Assembly: GCA_029851415.1 (NCBI GenBank)
Contig: CM056741.1
Coordinates: forward strand, 179,535,021-179,599,020
Source of the DNA: Eretmocerus hayati
Lineage: Eukaryota; Arthropoda; Insecta; Hymenoptera; Aphelinidae
DNA: 64,000 nt
Reading direction: 5' to 3'
This document shows, piece by piece, positions 58,648-64,000 of the stretch. The translations under genes were made by a program, and so were the position numbers. Under the pieces are notes generated by a model, which saw nothing but the letters and a program-made list of their open reading frames with translations, was not told the DNA's origin and made no database searches. The number at the start of each line of letters is the position of its first letter. The stretch's first letter is position 1.

Positions 58648-60568
58648 CGCTATCTATATGTAACTTCATCCCAGCGAGAAAGCGACCTCTATTGAAGTTG
58701 AGCTTGAAGTAAAGCTCGCTCTCGCATCAGTATCTATATGATGTCTGTGTGTTAGCATCACAGCAATATCCTGCAGCTATCCCAAATCTACTACTGCAGC
58801 ATCGGCCATTACTTTGTGCAAAAGGTGGAAATGGAGCATCTTGATCGTCCAGACATTTAATCCTATATTGACTGACGCAATTGTATTTTCGGTTCTTAGC
58901 TGATGCAAGCTCTGAGCTTGCAGTTCATATCACTTACTGTATAAATCTACACAGTATATTTTAGATAACTTTCATGATCAGGATTGAAGTTTTAGGTAAC
59001 TGAAAAAATTCTAGAAGATGTCTCAGCGTTTGTAAATCAACACTGTGGAAAACTTTGAGGGAAAACTTTAATGAGCAGCAGTTTTAGTTGTGAAATCAAT
59101 CATCTGATTAGAGATATGAATTTTTAATGGAAATACATCAATTTCTGCGTTTAATCAGCTGATTTGTCAAAAGAACTCTAACTGCTGTTCATTCAAGCAT
59201 ATCCCCAGAACATCCTACAGCAGCCAGTGAAAATATTTCACTTTACAATAACGATATCACTCTGAATCTCATGATTGAACAATCTTCTTGATTCCATAGA
59301 CTATTTCCATAGCAAACAAACTTATGATCAAAAATTCCTATCCCAATAAAAAAATTCGATCGAAAAAGTTTCATATTATAGCTGGCGATGTTATCATTTC
59401 ATTGAGATACAATACATTCAAAATACTACAAGCTCACACCTCAAACCGAATAAAATCCGAGAAAATTCCACGAGCTTTCAACAAAAAAATTTTTCAGGAT
59501 ATCGAGCTTTTCTTATCTGCCAACGCGTTGGTATTACTCTTGCAAGCTCTTAATCAGCTGTTAGAATAGCGTAGGCAGGCCTCTTTTGAATGAGCTTTGC
59601 TATCCAAGCTCATTGTTCTTGGCCAAGTGCAAGCTCATAACCGCGAAGCTTTTGCTCATTCAAGTATTAGTGAGAGTACAAGTATACTATAGTGGCGGTG
59701 GTTGCTCGCGACATTATTAGCACGTACGGCATCATCATTGTACTCGTCGCTTTTCCCTATAGCACTAATCTCGCGTTATCCACTTGAACACGCGTATGAA
59801 CTTGGACAGCCTTCTGATTTTCGAGAAGCTTTAAAGGGCATGAGAGGTGGTGAGCTTTCATTGTTTCGGTGAAGCTTTGCAGCATTGATTGAGGTTATGT
59901 TGGTGCAAGTTGAGCTTTTATAGTAATTCCTAAAAATAATATTCTGTTATGTGTACAGAAGTAATAGTTAGTTTGGTTATTTTGTGATGGAGAAAGTTAA
60001 ATGTTGCTATAGATTTTGCTTGAGTTCACATCTTTAATCGAGAATCCTCTCATTTTTCGAGCGATGATAGTTTAATTGGAACACGTAATTCGGTCAATGC
60101 ATCGTGAAGGACACGACCTTTCAATACAGATATATATATATGACAGTGTCGAGAAGGAAACTTTGAGCTGGCGTCTCAAATCTTTGATGATCGGATTATG
60201 ACATTCCTCTTGAGAGATCCTCTCTTGAAATTACTTGTGGGAGATATAATATCGCGCAAGACGAGCTTTAAACTACGGATCTTTGGTAGAAGGTATCTAT
60301 ATATACAGTTTGTGCATCGTCGAGCTGAAAACATCAATTCTTGATGGATGATTGAGGTACTGCAACCTCGTTCTGATAGATATTGTGATTCACGGATCAG
60401 TTGATTTTTTTTTCTATCATGTCCACCTCGTACAGTTGAGTCACTCGCATTTTTGTGACATATTTTCGTCTGCAGTTTTTTTACTTAATGACAGTATAGT
60501 GGAATAATATTATTCATAAAGGAAACCACAATGTAGTTTAAACCAAAATAGCTCATTGAGGTGTATGT

Positions 60569-60650
60569 ATTTTTGTAACTCAGCGGTTGCGTAAATCGCA
60601 CTCGCTTTTCAATCGATAGATTTATGAGTTCGATTCCCGATGCCAGCACC
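60569..60650 (+). repeat. tRNA-like sequence (SINE head or tRNA pseudogene)
   Basis: TAACTCAGCGGTT (60576-60588) fits the A box and GTTCGATTCC (60628-60637) is a perfect B box, 40 bases apart, as in a tRNA. The 5' and 3' ends do not pair, so no acceptor stem forms. Most likely a tRNA-derived SINE head or decayed tRNA. Confidence 0.5.
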
Positions 60651-61084
60651 GCACTGCAATTTTTTTCTGAGTTCTTTTACGGTGATTTCGGTGGTTTTAA
60701 ATTTACCTTGATTTGTAAGTCCAGTAGAGATGTAAATTCACTATACGAACACTTCACTTCAATGAAAAGTAAGTGTCAGAGGTGTAATCACGTCTCTTGT
60801 ATAGGAAAAATTATACATCAACTTACACTTGTCAAAAAAGATTTGTTCAACTCGTATGTACATCATTATTACCTGTTATAATCGGAATTTGAGAATTTTC
60901 AAAATATTTGAAATGATCCAACAGATCCAACAGATTCAACGGATTCAAAATATTTGAAATGATCCAACAGATTAAATCTTGTTATTATTTCGTAAAGAAT
61001 CATGATAATCAAAATCTATAATATAGGTTATGTACAAAGTTGACCTGGTGAGATGAAAAAGTGAACAAAAAATGCCATTAGCCC

Positions 61085-61205
61085 GAGTTTCCTGATAGTA
61101 AATTTCGATACAATGGTGTAAAAACTTTCTTTCGCGTATGAGTGATGGTTTTCGGCCCGAGCCACAGGCGAGATTGAAATCATCACGAGGATGCGAAAAA
61201 TAAGG
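61085..61205 (-). repeat. CTCGGGCCG repeat, module 2, reverse orientation
   Basis: Contains TTTCGCGTATGAGTGATGG, TTTTCGGCCCGAGCCACAGG and AATCATCACGAGGATGCGAA, the reverse complement of module 2 seen at 42.1 and 48.0 kb. Confidence 0.65.
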
Positions 61206-61229
61206 TAAATGTACCCAACATATCCTCTT

Positions 61230-62000
61230 TCAAGATCTTGTATATGAGCTGAAGTAAGTTCAATTTCAACCAACCCAGAGCCGAGCTATCATGATTTTCC
61301 CAATAAGTTAGTTTTGACGGATTCGCGAAAGTGTGTACCCAAGATGCACAACTTCAGTCTTCTTCAACATTTATCAACGAATCTTAACTTATCTATACAA
61401 GCTTGTACACTCGGGAGGAAGGTGAACTACATCGCGATGACTGTTAGTGTTGGTTCGAGATCTTTCGACTCTCTCATACCCAATAGGTTATGGCACTAGG
61501 GCGAACGAGGCGAAAGATCTCGAACCAACACTGACAGTCATCGCGATGCAGTTCACCTTCCTCACGATTGTACCAAGACCTTCAAAATTAGCTGAAGTAC
61601 GTCAAAATTTGATCAACTGGAGTCGAGCTGTCTTGATTTCCCCGAAAAAAAACGATATAGGTCGGCGGTAAAGTGCATGAAATCTAATTTATTGCCGTGC
61701 AACGACATTTTGGACTTTCTGCCGGTTTCGACCTCTTTTGACGCGATGAACACGTTCTGAGTGGTAAAAAAATTCGTACTGTACTCCCTTCCGGGATAAT
61801 TGAATGAGGGGCATGTTGGGTATACATAAATTCTGACCTCCATTTTTGCGAACAATCTCCTTATTTTACTCATAAAATCGCTCCAAATCCAAGTTTTGAA
61901 ATTAAAAAAAAAAAAAAAGGAACTTGAAGGTGTGGAAAAAAGAAATCGAATGAGTTGAAGTACGTCAAGATTGGCCGAAACAAAACTTTTTCACACCGAA
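61230..62000. repeat. Degraded relatives of the hAT-like element interior around a hairpin
   Basis: GAGCTGAAGTAAG ... CAACCCAGAGCCGAGCTAT (about 61246-61290), AGCTGAAGTACGTC ... GGAGTCGAGCTGTC (about 61588-61632) and TTGAAGTACGTCAAGATT (about 61956-61972) resemble the 187-base unit of the 45-kb element (AGCTAAAGTACGTCCAATTT). A separate hairpin lies between them at 61404-61574. Confidence 0.45.
61404..61574. repeat. Near-perfect hairpin, arms about 63 bases
   Basis: GGAAGGTGAACTACATCGCG, ACTGTTAGTGTTGGTTCGAG and ATCTTTCG (left arm, 61404-61469) are matched by the complement at 61511-61574, with a loop of about 41 bases. Only a few mismatches, no ORF. It may be a MITE or a transcribed hairpin. 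Confidence 0.75.
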
Positions 62001-62223
62001 TTTACCGAATGCAATTCCCCTGGTGGTTTCTCTGCTGTGCAAACACGAGAAATGAAAAAAAATCATTTTGAATTTCCCATAGGAGAAACGCAAAACCATT
62101 CGGGATCGGTCCAAATCATCAATTCCCTCGTGTTTTAAGTTAACAAACTTGAAATGAAATTCCCCGAAGGTCAACGGATGCCCAGTTCTGAGATCGGCGT
62201 ATATATACAGTATCGTTCAAAAG

Positions 62224-62978
62224 TTCTCGATGGGTCATTCCTCGAGTACCCTGACTTGCAACAGCGATAATTCGAATTTTATGCGTTGTGCGAAAATTTT
62301 CAATAAAGCATCTTAAAGAGCAGAAAAAATACTAACTTTTACTGGGTTTGGATGATTTTTATCGAATATTTTTGAAGGTTCTACACGCTGATGAAAAAAC
62401 AGAAAATCTAAAAATTTTTTACCTTCATTGAGACACCTGTAGTTTTGATGAGGATGAAGATACGGCAATTCTGAAAAAAGCATCTTGTAGAGCGAAAAAA
62501 ATGCTACGTGTAACCATTATTTTAATATTTTTCACCTTTCGTGTATGAAGACGTGCGAGCTGACCAAATTCCCAAAATCATGGTTTTTCACCGTTTTCTG
62601 TGGCGTTTCTGCTCATGAACAGTCATTTTGGGTATCTAGTCAGCTCGTACATTCTCACACGGGTTACGTAAAAAGTAATAAAAAAAAAGTTACATTACAT
62701 ACATAGCATTTTTTCCGCTCTACAAGATGCTTTTTTCAGAATCGCCGTATCTTTATCCGCATCAAAACTGCAGGTGTCTCAATGAATGTAGAAAATTTTT
62801 AGATTTTCAATTTTTTCATCAGCGTGTACGACGTTCAAAAATATTCGATGAAAATCATCCAAACCCAGTAAAAGTTAGTATTTTTTCTGTTCTTTAGAAT
62901 GCTTTTTGTGAGATTTTCGCACAACGCATAGAATTCGACTTATCGCTGTTGCAAGTCAGGGTAATCGACCATCGAGAA
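62224..62978. mobile_element. Foldback element, 755 bp
   Basis: Arms about 62224-62565 and 62640-62978 are inverted copies: TACCCTGACTTGCAACAGCG at the left against CGCTGTTGCAAGTCAGGGTA at the right; TTTACTGGGTTTGGATGATT against its complement; AAGCATCTTGTAGAGCG against CGCTCTACAAGATGCTT. No transposase. Confidence 0.8.
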
Positions 62979-63199
62979 GGGGTCACGTTGGATACACTTA
63001 TCCTAGATTTTAATCGCGTGTATCACTCTATGAATTTTGATAAAGTGTGAGTAAAAGTCAACAAAATGTACGCAAAGTACATTTTTACGCACAGTGTATC
63101 AAAATGTGTATTATGGTTCGTTAGCCTTGAATTTAAAAACTTGATCAGGAAATTTTCATCCCAATTCTGGAAATTTCACTTTGGATGCCACTATCAGAC

Positions 63200-63370
63200 G
63201 AAAATAGTAGATTTCGATACAAGGAGCGGGGATGTTGGTTTCCGCGGCCCGAGCGATGTTTTTCCGGCCAGAGCCTGGGTGAGGGTCGGAATCATTGTTC
63301 GGAAGCGGAAACCACCCCGCCCGAGTGTCGAATACCATTATTTCTTCGTCTGCATGAGGAAGAAAATCGA
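63200..63370. repeat. CTCGGGCCG repeat, module 1
   Basis: Contains ATTTCGATACAAGGAGCGGG, TTGGTTTCCGCGGCCCGAGC and TTCGGAAGCGGAAACCACCC, closely matching module 1 at 47.74 kb and, inverted, at 41.95 kb. Confidence 0.7.
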
Positions 63371-64000
63371 AAATACGACTCTTTTCCGCACAGACGATGG
63401 AAAAATAATTTTTATGTATCGTTTCCATCCAAACAAGCTATGCTAATTTCAAATTACCTGTTACAAAATTGTTTTGATCCACATCATCTCAGAATCTGTG
63501 AAGAAGTAGTTAAAAATATTGGAAGCGTATTATTGAGTTAGCTATGTACCTTTTGAAACCGAATTCCATGTCAATACCGAAACGCCAGTTTTAGCAAAGA
63601 CACTCGTCCAAAATGCTCAATGTAACTTCACATCAAGTACGAGCCATAAGTTCATTGGTCTCTTCATTATCTATAGGTATAATAAGCAATGATGAAGTAA
63701 CTCAAACTGTTAGTTTGTGTGGGTGTTAGCACATAATACAGGTATATGTTGTTACCTATGTATATGGGTAATGGAGTTGGCCGCAATTTGTGGCGCGTGA
63801 AAACGAGCTCGCGAGGCCACAAACAGGGGATTCTCCCTAATTGGAATCGTTCGAGAAAGCCTTCTCCGCATAATATGTATACTGTAAAGCCGATGACCTG
63901 TTGTGTGTGATTCTATATACTGCAACAACACCAACTACACCTGGTATATTTCAGTTTTTGTACCAGGTAACCCAAGTGTCTTTGTTTTCGTAACTTGGCT

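Larger units (their letters stand above)
40965..64000. other. Probable futsch first intron and/or 5' flank; no exon recognised
   Basis: About 23 kb in which I could not support any coding exon on either strand. The longest open frames (for example 43576-44022 plus, 148 codons; 52187-52588 minus, 133 codons) have no recognisable motif. The stretch is occupied by the repeats listed separately. By gene order the missing first exon and promoter of futsch should lie here or beyond the right edge. Confidence 0.5.

Noticed and set aside
63066..63541. Overlapping 118- and 126-codon plus-strand frames
   Set aside because: They run through the dispersed CTCGGGCCG repeat, whose higher GC content removes stop codons by chance.
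1..64000. CRISPR arrays, rRNA or bacterial operons
   Set aside because: Repeats are palindromic transposon ends at irregular spacing, and all genes are spliced; the window is eukaryotic.

Overview
The window is a piece of insect nuclear genome, most likely from a hymenopteran (possibly a parasitoid wasp or sawfly; I cannot place it further). It is AT-rich, genes are sparse and split by short GT-AG introns, and it is crowded with palindromic transposon relics. The anchor is a futsch/MAP1 gene on the minus strand whose conserved N-terminal protein sequence, as I remember the family, reads like the hymenopteran version rather than the fly one.

Layout. 1-748: start of a gag-like ORF that runs off the left edge (minus). 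1.4-2.3 kb: foldback element full of AACGTT motifs. 2.6-3.9 kb (minus): three exons of a trypsin-fold gene that has lost catalytic His and Ser and ends in a GPI-anchor-like tail. 4-8.8 kb: no confident gene, but two weak protease-like stretches and an element flanked by TTAA. 8.8-10.8 kb (plus): a complete two-exon secreted trypsin-fold protein whose catalytic Ser is Asp. The two protease homologs are head to head and both look like pseudoenzymes. 11.6-16.8 kb: a broken non-LTR retrotransposon (LINE) interrupted by a 2.4-kb palindrome. 16.8-20.8 kb: nothing recognisable.

20.8-41.0 kb (minus): futsch, the microtubule-associated MAP1 homolog. I could join six exons with consistent phases: 40866-40964, 39433-39605, 39203-39360, 37092-37503, 22291-34048 (one 11.76-kb exon) and 20808-20977 (stop codon). 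They encode about 4255 residues, running from the conserved MAP1 N-terminal domain through a very long acidic, probably disordered middle to the conserved light-chain C-terminus. The first coding exon is missing and should lie above 40964. The introns hold several transposon relics.

41-64 kb: no coding exon recognised; probably the first intron and/or 5' flank of futsch. It contains foldback elements, including a hAT-like element with an 8-bp target duplication nested in a smaller element, a Harbinger-like element with TAA duplications, and a dispersed GC-rich repeat built around CGGCTCGGGCCG. A CpG-rich patch near 44.2 kb with a perfect CRE and an E-box is the best promoter candidate. No genuine tRNA, rRNA or CRISPR was seen. 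The most unusual aspects are the paired protease pseudoenzymes and the number of distinct, nested palindromic elements.
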